Positions 43,222-56,750 of a DNA stretch of 64,000 nucleotides are shown here, in pieces. Position numbers and translations under genes: made by a program. Position 1 is the first letter of the stretch; every line of letters starts with the position of its first letter. Under the pieces are notes generated by a model. It was not told the origin of the DNA and ran no database searches. It was given only the letters and a program-made list of their open reading frames with translations. Source of the DNA: Caprella mutica (Eukaryota > Arthropoda > Malacostraca > Amphipoda > Caprellidae); the NCBI GenBank assembly GCA_947561585.1, contig CANNZV010001188.1, positions 1 to 64,000 of the forward strand, in the 5' to 3' direction.

Positions 43222-45236
43222 ACAGTCAACAAACATTGAATATGTTTTTGGTTTGTGGTGCATTTCAGTATGTGTTGTGATGATTATTTTATGCCCCTGA
43301 GTAGTATAGGTATAAGTTTTTCTATTATCTAAAGAGCATTAACTACATAACTCTGTCACTAAGGATGATCAAGTGACTGCAGCATTGCGCAAGACTTCAA
43401 GGATGATGGACGAAGTGCAGTCCTCCATCCATCAGGAAAGCCGTAGGCAAAGAGCCCTGATTTCCCAATGGCGCAAAACTTCAGAATCTCTCTCTCCAAG
43501 ACAAACTTTTTGCCGGAGAATAGAAGACTAAAATCACATTCGTGAAACTTTGCAAATTAATTTGGTCTGGGAACTGTAATGCCTCCCGAATGAAAAACTT
43601 TATCTTGCCTTCGACATTTTGAATAATTTTGCAGAGTTGTTCTATTTCATCGTGTAGCATTTTAGTCATTGGAATTATTTATTGGAATGACAAAGTTGCA
43701 AATAAACTTGTGGGGAAACAAAAAAATATTGCATCGATCGAATCACTGTTATTTTTAGTGAACAAAGTCAGTTTCTTTTCTTTGCATGGACGAACGAGGG
43801 AGATTTGTAAAAAATATTTAATAGGATTTTGTGGTATGTTTTTGTATGGGCAGGAAAAATATTTGCTGCAGCCCTAATACTCTTACATGTTTTGTTCCTA
43901 AATTGTTTGCTGTAGAGCGAAAGTTCGAAAACACGAGAACACCAGAAGAAAAATAGAAGAGATTTTAAAGTGAGTAAAAGAGCAAAAATACTGCGACTTT
44001 ACGAGAGCGTACAGGATAAATGCTATTCAAATAATATCAGTGTTGTTTTTGCAATGTCCGTACACTGATTACCGAAGTATATTCTATGCCTGCCTAAAGA
44101 GAAGGATCGCATGTACATCAACTTGTCAGCCATCAAACCAGTCGTTAGCACGGTTATTGTCGCAACATAAGAGCGAACATCAAGTCCTTGACAAACAGAC
44201 ATCAAGTCCCTTAGCTTAATGGAGTCTGGTGATTGCCTCGTATCGCCCAGCAGTCTTTACCATGGCTATTAATGTCTTTATCGTCAGTTTATCCCCCCTT
44301 AGACGCTGCTTAGAGTAATAGCTCTATGGAAATGAGTGATGTGGCTGCTAATCTAACTTTATGGACTCTTTAGCTTCATTTCTATCTCCATTAAAAGCAT
44401 CTCTAGGTACTCTCTTTCAATGATCCTCAAACGGAAATATTACTTCGTGATTCAACATTATTAACTAAATTAATAGCCATTCACTTTTCAACAAAAATAC
44501 TTTCGGAAAAGAAAAAAATATTTATTGGTTAATTAATATTCATTAAATTCAATTGTGAATCTGTAATTCTAACATTTCCCATTAAAGCATAGTTAATGAT
44601 ATTTAATTAGTAGAGATGAATGATTACCTTCTCTGTGTTTTATTTTCTCTACAAGTTACAGGATTGATATTTAGAGTCAATTAATATTATGCTTTCTTTT
44701 CTTTTCCATATGAATGTTATAAACGAAATGAGGGAAATGGTAACCAATGTCATATTCCCCTCTTCATTCCCTCTTTGTTTCAATGTAAATATTTTGAGTG
44801 ATGAAAAGTGAAGGTTGGCGCTGTTGTTTGCGTGTGTACCTAAGCTACACGCGGCAAATTAGTGCAGCGTAAAAACAGCGCGGTAATCCCCGGTTAATTA
44901 GTGTAGCGTTTGTTCCGAGCTCAGCAGGTTGCGATTTCTACTTTAAATAAAGTGTCACAATTACTGCACTGTCAATAGTACAAACTAACGAACACAATAA
45001 TAATATTTGGTATGTGTTGAGAAAAATAGAAAATACACTAATTAATTAATTATCACGTTCTAGAATTATGTTGGTGGAAATTCAAGTAAATAAGAAAAAT
45101 ACGAGTATTTTTAAAGAACAAATGTCGTCATAATATTAGTTTGTGTATGTCGAACAATATCTATTCGTCATATTAGTGAACTAAATCATGAAAATACATA
45201 AATTATATAGACCATGTTTTTAATTACTATTTTATG
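43222..45236. other. Anonymous sequence, 2 kb
   Basis: Nothing is recognised with confidence. Moderately GC-rich patches at 43340-43580 and 44150-44300 have short open frames on both strands without known motifs. Confidence 0.3.
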
Positions 45237-45471
45237 CACAGTTGTACTTCACACAGTTGTACTTTACACAGTTGTACTTTACACAGTTGTACTTTACACA
45301 GTTGTACTTTACACAGTTGTACTTTACACAGTTGTACTTTACACAGTTGTACTTTACACAGTTGTACTTTACACAGTTGTACTTTACACAGTTGACTTTA
45401 CACAGTTGTACTTTACACAGTTGTACTTTACACAGTTGTACTTTACACAGTTGTACTTTACACAGTTGTAC
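45237..45471. repeat. 15-bp tandem repeat (ACAGTTGTACTTTAC), about 16 units
   Basis: The array is almost homogeneous, with one unit missing two bases near 45391 (ACAGTTGACTTTAC), which shifts the trivial open frames. Confidence 0.95.
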
Positions 45472-46550
45472 TTAATATCCCAAGTAACCATGACACATTG
45501 TGCCAACATGGGCACTAGATGGGTAAATGGGCAAGAGATGGCAGACTGAAAAGTAGCCTAGAAATTACAAGGGGATAATGTGGTTTTCCATTCTCATGGA
45601 ATGATACCTTGGGAGAAGGTTGGTTCAATGTGGCGAATCCTTCCCATTGAATTATCATATTGGCCCAAACTGATCAATATAAAGCTTATCAACATTATAT
45701 GGCTGAAACTAGCCTAACATATTAGCAACATCTGGGGCTAAGATGGTTTCAACAGTTCTAGGAAAATTCGATTTCAGAAAACTCGGTCTCATTTTGTAAT
45801 GATTTTATTGAATAACAATAATATAAAAAGCAATTACATCTTTACATTATTTCATTCAACTCAATTTATAAACAGTAAGAATATATTATTATTTATCGCT
45901 ACAAATTCCAGTCTCACCTCCTAAAACAAAGCAATGCATATCTCCTGTGTGTTCACAGTTGAGGTTTGAGTTGCCAAATACAATGGTAGTTATTGCCCCA
46001 TAATGTGGCACTCAAAGATGCCCTCAGTGTGATAGCGCTAAGTCATTACATTCTCTTTTATAAGCATTACACCAAGTGTTATCTGTCGATACCGTCAGGA
46101 GGCAGAGGGTTAACACAAAACTTCTGATGGCGGAACATTTATTTATCACTAACATTCATCTCACAGTTAAAGATAGGGAATAGGAAAGTTTAACTGAAAG
46201 TCTAAGTGATATTCTAGCACTACATGCCAATGGACTTCCTTCCACCAAAGATGGAACACTTCCGGGTAGAGCCTCTCAAAGAACATAAAACAATTAAACT
46301 AAATTTATATCATTCGATTACATGTAGTATACGGAGGAGTAAATTCATCACGGAAAATACACATATAGATGTTATATTTTACAGATAAGAATTATAGAAT
46401 ACTTTGAGACTTGACGTTATTTATCAATGATACAGACTCTAGACTCTAGAGTATTCAATGAGTTACGTTTGCAAATTACTAAGATGTGATGAGCAAGTAA
46501 TGGTAATTGGACATGATATTGTAATAGGATGAGTAATTTGAAATACACTA
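45472..46550. other. Anonymous sequence
   Basis: No gene is seen. The part at 45480-45780 is GC-richer, with repeated GGGCA/TTGGGA words. It may belong to the same element that seeded the 15-bp array, but I cannot define its ends. Confidence 0.3.
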
Positions 46551-47216
46551 CTTAAAGTTAAAGTACCCCCTTAAAGTACCCCCTTAAAGTACCCCTTAAA
46601 GTACCCCTTAAAGTACCCCTTAAAGTACCCCTTAAAGTACCCCCTTAAAGTACCCCTTAAAGTACCCCTTAAAGTACCCCTTAAAGTACCCCTTAAAGTA
46701 CCCCTTAAAGTACCCCTTAAAGTACCCCTTAAAGTACCCCTTAAAGTACCCCCTTAAAATACCCCTTAAAGAACCCTCTTAAAGTACCCCTTAAAGTACC
46801 CCCTTAAAGTACCCCTTAAATTACCCCTTAAATTACCCCCTTAACGTACCCCCTTAAAGTACCCCTTAAAGAACCCCCTTAACGTACCCCCTTAAAGTAC
46901 CCCCTTAAAGTACCCCCTTAAAGTACCCCCTTAAAGAACCCCCTTAAAGTACCCCCTTAAAGTACCCCCTTAATGTACCCCCTTAAAGTACCCCCTTAAA
47001 GTACCCCCTTAAAGTACCCCCTTAAAGTACCCCCTTAAAGTACCCCCTTAACGTACCCCCTTAAAGTACCCCCTCGAAGTACCCGCTTAAAGTACCCCCT
47101 TAAAGTACCCCCTTAAAGTACCCCCTTAAAGTACCCCCTTAAAGTACCCCCTTAAAGTACCCCCTTAAAGTACCCCCTTAACGTACCCCCTCGAAGTACC
47201 CCCTTAAAGTACCCCT
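46551..47216. repeat. 12/13-bp tandem repeat (TTAAAGTACCCCC), about 51 units
   Basis: The left part mostly has 12-bp units (four Cs) and the right part 13-bp units (five Cs). Scattered variants include TTAACGTACC, AAAGAACCC and TCGAAGTACC. The C-tract length polymorphism separates two blocks. Confidence 0.95.
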
Positions 47217-47312
47217 CAATTAATTGCACGGTAGTTTCACCGCAAATAATAATTAATTTAAAATATAACAATAATAATGATTAAAAAGATGATTGACAAA
47301 GCCTTCAACAGT

Positions 47313-47404
47313 AGGGCACTGTCGCACGAGCGTTTTTGACTCTTAGGAAATTATTGTTTAACCATACGTATCCCTTTTACGGGACGCTCGTGCGACATTG
47401 CCCT
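47313..47404. mobile_element. 92-bp miniature inverted-repeat element
   Basis: AGGGCACTGTCGCACGAGCG plus T (47313-47333) is the inverse, with one mismatch, of 47384-47404. The neighbours GTA and TTA suggest a 3-bp duplication of Harbinger type, but this is not exact. The ACGAGCGT core is shared with 25489-25686. Confidence 0.75.
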
Positions 47405-50352
47405 TAGATAAGCTGCAGGTTTTCCTGAAGCCTTCACCATAGCAATTACTAGTCCTTGTTATTACAAAGATGAACATAAACCAATAATATTGTCTAATGT
47501 TGGCACTAGACATTCAAATAGAAAATAACGTCTCTTCCGCACATCCTATTTTGTGGAAATGTTTAGAATGCAGCAACAAAATTTAACAAAAATTAAAATA
47601 ACTAAAATATATTGTTGGAGAACTAACTGAAATGTTACTCGTTTACATGTCTCGTTCTGTCCGGTGATTAAAATGCCATTGAATATGTACGAGGTATTAA
47701 ATATTACTGAGTAGTTACTAAATATTAATTATTTTATTGCATTGTATTTATTTCTATATATGTTTTGTAAATAATGTACTTATGAGGAGAGTTTTAGTCA
47801 GTATGGGAAGAGATGTAAAGTTTATACCCTATTTTTAGTAGAAATCCTCATTGTTTTCTTCTCCATCTCCTTTGCATTCCTTTGTTTTTGCTAGCGATGT
47901 GAAGGTGAATTGTAAGGAAATAATATTTAGTAATTCATTGCTAGGAGTAGTTTGGCTCCATTTCGGTGTACTGTTTTCTTACTCAATGTTGTAGCACAGG
48001 AAAAAATACTAGCAAGTTCTCATTTCATAAAATATTATGGAAAATGACTGCCATGTGAAAATTTTAGCAGCGGTAAGCAGTTGGTATAGGTGTTTGTTAT
48101 TAATTTTTTATTTCACTTTATATACAGCTGATGAATTTGATCCAAAATAACGTCACTCTGTATAATAAAAGTTCCAATTCCCTAAATCTTCGCACTGTAA
48201 AGCCAAAGTAAAGAGCAACTCTGGTGGTTTTGCACAGTCTGTCACAACTTATTACTATGCTTTGATATTTTAAAATGAGTCTGGGTACACGGTGATTAAT
48301 TTGTAAGATTTTTTAGAATAATGGGAAGGTGTTCTTTAGTGTAATCAACATCATTATTCTCCATGGACAAGTTAAATAATTGCTATAGTTGGTTGATGGG
48401 TGAAATTTAGTGATTTCGAAACTAATTAATTTCATTCACGAACATTTTGTCTGATAGCGTGTTTTAAAAGCCATTTTACGTAATTTATTGTGTGCTTTAG
48501 TGATATTGTTTTGATGTTATCTAATTTCGAAATTTATACACTTCATTGACTGTTAACATTTCGATGGATCTAACACTAAAACCAACGGAACTGGTGCTAA
48601 TTAAAAAATCAATAATATTAATCTTAATACTGTGATGAAAAAGTAATATCATCAACAAAAAGTATAAACGTTAAAATTTGACATGGAGAGAAATTACTTT
48701 GAAAATTCTTTGATGAAAAATAATTTCTATAGAAATTTGAGTTAAAATCAGTACCGCAATAATTCTAAGTATTTTCATATGATGCTTATAGTGGAAAATA
48801 TTGAGCTGTAAAATGTGAAATTAAAAGGCAAACTATTTTTGAAAGTGTTGGTGACTTGATGTAAATATTATGTTACTAACTGAATAGAAGTATAAATGAA
48901 CACAAATAAATCCACCCGCTTTTCTAAAATAGGGTGAAATCCTATAGGCAAATATGTTCCATTAGATTTTACATATCAGCAATTTACAATTTAAACAATA
49001 AAATGTTTGTAAATTTACAATAAATTATTGACAATAGTCTTACCATTCCCTATTTATTACTAGTTAATATTCGCTATGAACGAAGAGGTAGAATAATGTT
49101 TCTTTTCTTGACCTGTAAAGATGTTAACTTTTCAGTTCTTCTTGTGTCTGTTACGTTAAAAAGAGGCAAAAAGTCATTAAATATTCCAGCTCTGGAGACC
49201 CACACCGTCTAACTGTTCATCTTTTCTTAACTCAGCACAATAATTGCTTCAATTTTTAATGGGGAAAAAGGGCCAAAAGTGGACTATTTCATTAAAAATT
49301 GAAAAAATAAAGTTGACAGTATTCCTGTTTTGTTGATACAAAATAATTAATGAAATTCCATTATTTCAAATCGTTCATTATAACTAATCATGATGATGCA
49401 CTATTTATTTTTCAGCTTCATAATGTTTCAATATATACTTCATTATTCCAAAGGATTCTGTATTAAGAATTAATATGAAGAGGATGTGGAACAAGAAAAA
49501 TCAATTTGAACATTGTTTGAATTAATGAAAGGCAAAAAGCACTTTAGTAATAATTCTCACAGTTTCATCACACCAACCTATGAACTGTACGCCATTTTCA
49601 CAAGCACAAATAGCTAATCTATTAATTACTATTTATGAAAAATAAAATAAAAACGAAACAACTGGTCTGAAATATTTAAGGTGATGAAAAACATATATAT
49701 GATTATTAATCTTTTTTTTTTTGGTGAATTAAATATTTTGACTCATTATCAGAGTGGTTTCAGTAGTATGTTGTGAATGATGTACTACCCTATACTGAGT
49801 ATGTTTACTGTGAGGTAAGAATCGTAAAGCCTACTCCTCTCCTAGTTTTACTCTTCTTTATTTATGCTCTTATGACCATAAAGTGTTGAAATGAAGCTCT
49901 AAAACAGAAAATAAAAGAGCTTTCCTATCAGCAAAGGCTGTAAAACCTCACCTATTTAAGTCTTTGCCTTTACCCGCTAGCACAAGAACTCCCTCTGTCG
50001 TTTGCGACCATAAAACAACGCGTAGAATTTACATAAAATGATTATAAAAGAAAACGAGTGGAATTCTTTATCGTTACATTGAATTGCTTCGTTAACCAAC
50101 GAACAAACTTTAAAGGAACAACGAGTGTCATTCATAATATTTTTTCTAATGTAAAACTATATATATTAACATTAATTCATAAAATATAAGTAAAAAACTC
50201 ATTTGAATTGAAATTATTATACTTTCAGAGAAAAAGTATTTCAGACACTTTTCATTTCGATTGCCATCTAATTCGTAATTTAAAAAGCCTGCAGAAAATA
50301 CCATTTATATCATTTGAAACTGATTTATGAAGAAAATTATAAACACATATAT
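47405..50352. other. Anonymous AT-rich DNA, 2.9 kb
   Basis: No gene, array or element ends are recognised in this stretch. Confidence 0.4.
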
Positions 50353-50354
50353 TA

Positions 50355-51690
50355 GGGGAGGATGGTCATCAATGGGACACTGGGAACAATAGGACATGCT
50401 GAATAACTTTTTTATTTAAGGGTAATTTGTAACGAAATCTTAGTGGTAGATTAGGCATACTTCAGTGCATTCACTCGCATTGCATTCAGCGGTTGGTGTG
50501 CAATCAGCCCTGTGTAAAAGCGAAAACGTGTTTTAGAGGTGGGAAAACTAAATTTTTCGTACTTTGTTTCAATTGTTATAAATCTGTTAATTTAACATAT
50601 ATTGCTTACGGCATTTTTACATAATATTAAGTAATATGTAAAATATGATCATATGAAAGGATTGCCTTTATACTTTTGTAGTTGAGCCGCTATACCCATA
50701 TGTTTTCAAAATGGCGTCATGGTGATCATTGGGACAGAAAATTTGGTTAACAATGGGACAGTGCCTTATTGTCAACCAAACTGTCTAGTTACTCCATTTG
50801 AATCAATAAATATCTATTTTTGATACAATAACGTGAACTGTAGCTTCAGGGCTTCTTGTAGAAACAGAGCTTCCAGCTGAAGCGGGACTTTCGACCATGT
50901 TCAAGGGCTTTAGCAATCTGAGGTCATCTCAAAGCACTACATAGAAAACAAATTTCACTAATAAAAAAAAAGACGCAGCATGATTGCAACGGATACACCA
51001 GATAAAGAAGAACTTTTTGCTGGTGCCACTATGGATAAGGCCTTCGAAATCATTTCATAAAGTATCCGCCGTAGATGGCCTGTAAACTATTTTTCTTGGT
51101 CTGGTATAGAACTCTCAATTTAACTGATCCATTCGTCTGAAGAACTTAAATCTCTACCGAAAACGTTGGAAATGAAGGTTTGTGAACTTGTAGAATTTGA
51201 TTTAATTTCTAAAACGTATTCTGTTGGCCAAAAACATGAAAAAGATATATACGAAATATTGATATTAGGCGAAGATTCAAGTGAAATGAGCTTAATTTTA
51301 CAAATGTTCCTGACATGGCATCGGTGAGGCTAGAGGACATTAAACTGATATTATATGAACCAACTGAGTGTGGGACAACATGAAGAGATAATTCGAACTT
51401 GAAATTTGACCATAACCTCAACAATATATGTAGAAGTTTGATAAACTGTCCCATCGTTCACCAGGGTATGTCCCATTGTTCACCAGTGCTGGTATACAAT
51501 GGGACAATTTTTTTTGTTTTTTATTTAATTTTTCTCTAGTCAACAGAATATGTGATAGCATTCGAGTTAGTTTCATTTTATAAAGGAATATCTATATTAC
51601 ACATGGATTTTTTATTTTTCATACTTTGTCCATAGTAAATGAAATATCAATCTTTCTGTGTTTTTTGTCCCATTGATGACCATCCTCCCC
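50355..51690 (+). mobile_element. pogo-like element 1 with perfect 25-bp TIRs
   Basis: The TIRs begin GGGGAGGATGGTCATCAATG at 50355-50379 and match exactly in inverse at 51666-51690. TA flanks both sides (50353-50354, 51691-51692), the duplication of the Tc1/mariner/pogo superfamily. The end motif (AATGGGACA) recurs inside near 50742, 50754, 51446, 51470 and 51495. It carries a decayed piece of a transposase C-terminus (see next entry). Confidence 0.9.
50980..51388 (+). pseudogene. C-terminal remnant of a pogo-like transposase
   Basis: Frames read in sequence give M-I-A-T-D-T-P-D-K-E-E-L at 50980, V-C-E-L-V-E-F-D-L-I-S-K-T-Y-S-V-G-Q about 51180-51230, and, after a frameshift, N-V-P-D-M-A-S-V-R-L-E-D-I-K-L-I-L near 51303-51355. 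This order (T-D-T-P-E-K, then a G-D-F-V-L-V-type segment with Y-x-V-G-Q, then V-P-D-V-x-x-V-x-x-E-D-I) is one I associate with C-termini of insect pogo-like transposases. The DDE domain is not visible, so the element is an internally deleted derivative. The family assignment rests on pattern memory, not a search. Confidence 0.6.
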
Positions 51691-51692
51691 TA

Positions 51693-52377
51693 CTCTGTAT
51701 TGTCAATATTTATTAATTTATTGATAGATGTTCCCTTGTACAGTCGTATTAAGAATGCAGGGCAAATTCCTTGTTCCACAATAATAATTAATATCAATAT
51801 AGAAACAATTTAGGTCCTATTTAGCCAAAGCTTCATGGATAATCTATATAAAAAATCATCAATGTGAATATCTCAAGATAATTATTATAGCGAGTGAGTA
51901 AAAATGTTTTCTTTATTCCATAAATCGAACATTTTATTCATTAAAAAGTAAAAACACTACAAGAAAACTACATTACTACAAATACACAGAGAAAGTTAAC
52001 AATTAAACATCTGTCTGATCACCGCACATAAACAATGAAACTAAATAGTAAAAAGACAAGTGCAATAGTTTATATTGTAATTATATGTATGTATTAAAAA
52101 TATAATATGATAATCCCCTAAAAACAAAAAATAGAATACGAAAGGTAATTAATGATAGCTGAGAAGAAAATGTATATATTTAATTTGAAACTAACAAGTT
52201 ATAGCTCACAGTTATAATCTTTTTCCAACTCTTACACCCCACGTCGAAAATACAGAGTTAGACTGAGATCTATTGTGTGAAAGTGAGTATATAAGAATTA
52301 TAATGTGCATTATGCGAGATATTTCCATTAAATGGTTATAGAGCTCCACATAATAGAAACATACTTTTTATTAGAGG
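51693..52377. other. AT-rich spacer
   Basis: Nothing recognised. Confidence 0.3.
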
Positions 52378-52573
52378 CACTGAAAAAAAATGCGATCGTT
52401 TGAGTCAAGGCTGGCAAAACTTCAATATTGGAGTCTTTTTCCTTGATTGACTCTACTGAGTCAATCTGACTATGAATTATGAGTCAATCTGACTATGAAT
52501 TATGAGTCAATATGACTCTTGCATTTGAGTAAAATACTAGGATGAGTCAATTTGACTCGTATTTTTTTCAGTG
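52378..52573. mobile_element. 196-bp miniature element with CACTGAAAAAAA ends
   Basis: CACTGAAAAAAAATGCGA (52378-52395) is mirrored by TCGTATTTTTTTCAGTG (52557-52573). Internally, GACTATGAATTATGAGTCAA is tandemly repeated and GAGTCAA occurs many times on both strands. No target duplication is obvious. Confidence 0.7.
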
Positions 52574-54452
52574 AAGCACTTCGATGTCAACAAAAAAAAC
52601 ATTCGGGTTTCTTACTCGATATCATAGTTATACATGTCGTTTATCTGAAATATGAATATTTCCCATTTGAGTAATGAGACCAAATAAACCCCCCTGATAT
52701 CATAACCTTACAATGTACATCTGAGATGGGAGAGACAAAATGGAGTTCCTCATACAACAGGTACAAATTATCATAAAACAAATCTCCATGGATGTTTTAC
52801 CATTGGGTTATTATTTTGATGCAGACAATAAATGTACAGGCAGTGTAATTTCCTTGCTTTAATGTAAGATCGTAAACTAGGGTGTGTTTTATTCGCAATA
52901 CTGAGCGAATAAAATCTAATTATTGTGAGTATTAGCTGGGCAATTAAAGTCTAACTTTTCCAATATTTCTGCTCTTCTTCTCGCAGATTTTTCTCCATTT
53001 GTAAACCCTAAATAATGGAGCAATTTACTCACTGCCAAACAAGGATAATGAAAATATTTTCTATATCCCCTGGTATTTGATTATAGGGGGGAATTCAGCC
53101 CCAGATCGATTGCTCCGCCCTATTGCTAGATAATAACAAAATATTATCTATTAGGCCCTGATGGATCACTCTTATTGGCAAATTACAAGAACAACAACAG
53201 CAAGATAGATAGAGTATTGGCATTGCTGCTTCTAAATGAAGCTATAGGGGCTAGTAAAACATTCAAATTGGAGGCTGTTTGAGATATTATTAACTTCTTA
53301 TTATTTGACTGAATAACCAAACACAATATGTGCATTTAAATGTAATTGTTAAAACACTATATTAGTACCTGACTAATAAAGTTTCACTTTATACCGGAAG
53401 GGGACGATATGACCCCCCTTTATTTTTAATTCTCTGATGAGGGTGAATATACCTATTGTTTAAAGTGAGGGTGAATGTTAACTTAAACTTAAGTAATAAT
53501 TGAAGAAAAGAGCCTTAATCCCCGTAAATGGGGTTGGCAGTAAAAATCCTCATCTGTAAGTAGTGTGTACCTACCACCTTCAAATATACAACTTTTCTTT
53601 ATTGATGATATCAGATGAGTAAAATAATTTTTTCGATTGACAACATGGTATTAAGTCATTAGGGTTAAGTTTTTCCTGCTAGATATTATAATCTCTGAAC
53701 GTGTTTTTGTTGTTTTGAATGATATTAAAATGTTTCTATTATGGTAATTTTTTCCTCCATTAATTATTGTAGGAAAGGAACATATATGTATTCACTATTC
53801 AAATAAAAATAAAAATAAATTTGCTTTTATTCCTGAATAACAAAAATCACCATTCATAAGTCATAATGACTTGATTTGCGATATATTTACCTTCAAGCAA
53901 TAAAATATAAGTGACACACATTAGTCCCAGTTACCAAATTTAAACATATAGTCCACATTTCTGGTATGAAAAAATCATGTCATGCAGATATCACATTATA
54001 ATGCATAAATCTTCTTTGTTTCATAGGAAAATAAGACAAAGACTGGTTAAAAGGAAGAATATTTCAGAAGTACTCCACACCTCCTCCTTCCATCTTACTA
54101 TTGCCTCTCTTACTGGTAATATAATATATTAATATTAGTGGTTCGTAAAGGGTAGCAGAGCGCTTTATTATTCGCGGTGAAATGGTTAAAAAGTAAAGTA
54201 AATTTCAGTTAGTAATTAAGTACTGCGAATAAAAGATAGTAAATTCCAAACTTACAAATCTATGATATCTCATGAATTTCACTACATTATAATAGTGAGC
54301 ATATTCATCGTAAATGATGATTATCAAAGAAACTAAATATCAATTTTTAAAAGCACGATTTAGTGATGAATAGATCAAATTTTTCTCGAGTCATTGTTGC
54401 CATCTTGTTTCAATCCCACAAGCGTTAAGCAAAGACGGTTTATATATAATAA
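52574..54452. other. Anonymous AT-rich DNA, 1.9 kb
   Basis: No gene is seen. A short inverted pair (ATCCCCGTAAATGGGGTT) lies near 53518; nothing else stands out. Confidence 0.35.
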
Positions 54453-55255
54453 GGTGACCGGTATATTCAACCCTGCGTAAGTTCCACCACCCTTTACGAG
54501 TTAGGTTTGATTAGTCATTAATATTAATCATTTAGTAACATTTTGTACAATACTAAGTAATTTGCATTTTCTTCATATCAAATTTAACCTTTTGTTGGCC
54601 AATCCCATATTGTTCATTCTTCACTAAACATTTGATAGAACAACAGAAAGAAAGTTTGTGCGAATGTACTTTATTCGTTTAATTATAATCAGAACTTTGA
54701 GGTCTTAGATTTTGTGTTAGGTAGGCTGCTATAGGCTTCATTTTCCGCTGATAAATGTTCAGTAACTTGGAACATGGAGTCAATTACCTTTCTGTAGCTC
54801 CTTTTAGTTACTTGTATTAAATTGCCTTTTGCCGTCAGCTATATGGCATTTGGTTCCGAAACAGACGTTAAACTTCTAATTATAATAATGATATGCTCTT
54901 CAACTACGAGGTCTTGAATTAAATTTTGTTTAGGCTCGTAGGCTTCATTTACTATCATCTCTTCATTTTGCTCTTCCATCCGTGACCCCAGCAACCAGTG
55001 CTTGTGTCTTTTGTAGTCACATTCCTAGGTAAGTGACTGCAATCACTGAGTAGCTATTCTGCATACATGAGCTTTGTCAGCAACAGATGGTAGGTGATTT
55101 TGATCATGGAGCCAATTTACTTTCTGACTGTTTCTCCTAGTTCTGTGTATTAAATTTCTTTCTGACGACAGTTATATGGCCTTTGGCTCCGAAGTAGATG
55201 TTTACTAACTTAATAAAGTAAATTATTTGTTCACTGGGGTGGAATATACCGAGAC
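54453..55255 (-). mobile_element. Dispersed repeat family 'AACCTAACTCG', copy 2, with single-unit ends
   Basis: This is inverted relative to 2895-3435. The left end reads GGTGACCGGTATATTCAACC and the right end GGGGTGGAATATACC (55236-55250), so both ends carry one inverted copy of the 15-bp unit that is amplified at 3436-5816. The body has two diverged internal repeats (CAATTTACTTTCTG and TTACCTTTCTGTAG types, with AGGTCTT.GA..TT). No target duplication is recognised. It is the unexpanded form of the element. Confidence 0.75.
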
Positions 55256-56694
55256 TGTACAGGAATTATGTTTTTGCACTGACAAATTTTATTATCTTAT
55301 TTTTTTTTTCTTCAGCTATAAAATATTGCTTAATCAAGGGAAATATTAAGAATTTACTTGTTAGACCCAATTCTGACGTCTAGTTTGGATAGAGCTTTGT
55401 GGAGTAATTTTGGAAACTGTTTGAAGAACGTGAATATTTTCTATTCTTCTGATTGACAAAACAACGAGCACCAAAATAGACAGACGGAGACAAACTGAAA
55501 CTAGAGAACAGATCGAAAGAGTGGATTCAGCTATCGTGATAGGAACTAAGGTGAACTGCCTGAGCAAGTCTGTACTTTAAAGTTAAATGTATTTAGAAAG
55601 AATTGATTAATTAATCTGCTTCGGAAGGGCAGATATAAAAGGAAATTACACACAAGGAACTCGAAAAAGAAATAAAAAATAAAAGTGGCTTCATTAACAA
55701 AGTCATCTATATCCCCAGTGGTAATGTATAAAAATTATTTTTTTATAAGGATGTAAATATTAATTGTAAATATTTCACTTTTTTCATATAAAAACAAGTT
55801 AACATATTCTTAGATGTGTGATAAGACACAATTTAAAAGTATATAACTAGCAGATTGTCACTCAAAAAGTACAGTCTGTGACTCAGTCTCCTTCTAACGA
55901 TTCTTCGACAGATTAGCATTCAAACTTTTGTGCTAATCATCACCTTTTTACTGCCTGCGTTTCAAACCTTGCACTTATAACTTTAAAGGAGTTCATCTCC
56001 TAACTTTAATTCGATCACGACAAACTAATTCGGTCTGATCACCTTACTACTCATTAACTCAGTCTGGACAAACTAATTCGATCAAATCTTCTCAAAGTAC
56101 CTTTTTGTTCTACGCTATTTTCTACTTCTTCGATACTCTAAACTATCCGTCTTCACTAAATATCCTTTAAGCCTCGATCACACGAGGCTAATTTACTCGC
56201 TGCTAGCTGGCGAGTTTACAATCTGGCAATGAAGCGAGTGAGATAGTTATGATGACGCGTACTCGCCCAGAAGATAACTAGACAGCGAGTGGAAACCATC
56301 AGAATCTGTTTCATTACTAAGAAAAAATTACCCGCTGCTAGTTCACAAGCAACTATGATGACACTGGGCGAGTTTACAAGCTAACAAGCCAACTCGTGAG
56401 AAAAGTTGAACAAGTTCTACAAATCTTGCAGTTTTTTTACAAGCTGCTAGTTCACTAGCCAACATGATGACACGGGGTGAGTTTAACAGCAACTCGTGTT
56501 GAACTCACCAACAGTGAATAACTCAAGATGAAACAAAATGACTTCAATGCCTTCACCGAAATAATATCAATATCACACTTAGTATTTTTTAAAGTCAAGA
56601 TAACGTCACTCACCTCATTCTCTTACACAGGAACGAAGAACAAGGATTCAGTGAAAGTCAGTGAAATTCATAGTTTCTAAATATATTTAATCCT
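55256..56694. other. Anonymous sequence
   Basis: GCCTCGATCACACGAGGC at 56172-56189 is a 6-bp-arm hairpin of the kind seen at ends of miniature transposons, followed by repeated CGAGT..AC and CTGCTAG words to about 56510, but no opposite end is visible. There is no gene. Confidence 0.35.
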
Positions 56695-56750
56695 GTGCGC
56701 GGACACTTGACCGAATGACATTTGGCCGAAAAACTTTTATTCAATGTAAA

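Noticed and set aside
42977..43300. Small secreted or repeat protein gene of 107 residues
   Set aside because: The frame exists only because the unit is 60 bp; there is no clear promoter, splice or signal peptide evidence.
46551..47216. Telomeric repeat
   Set aside because: The unit is 12-13 bp, is internal to ordinary sequence on both sides, and does not match arthropod TTAGG.
51209..51454. Minus-strand open frame of 81 codons in pogo-like element 1
   Set aside because: The plus strand at the same place reads as transposase C-terminus, so the minus frame is its shadow.
56172..56510. Miniature transposon starting GCCTCGATCACACGAGGC
   Set aside because: Only one end is visible; no inverse end and no target duplication were found.
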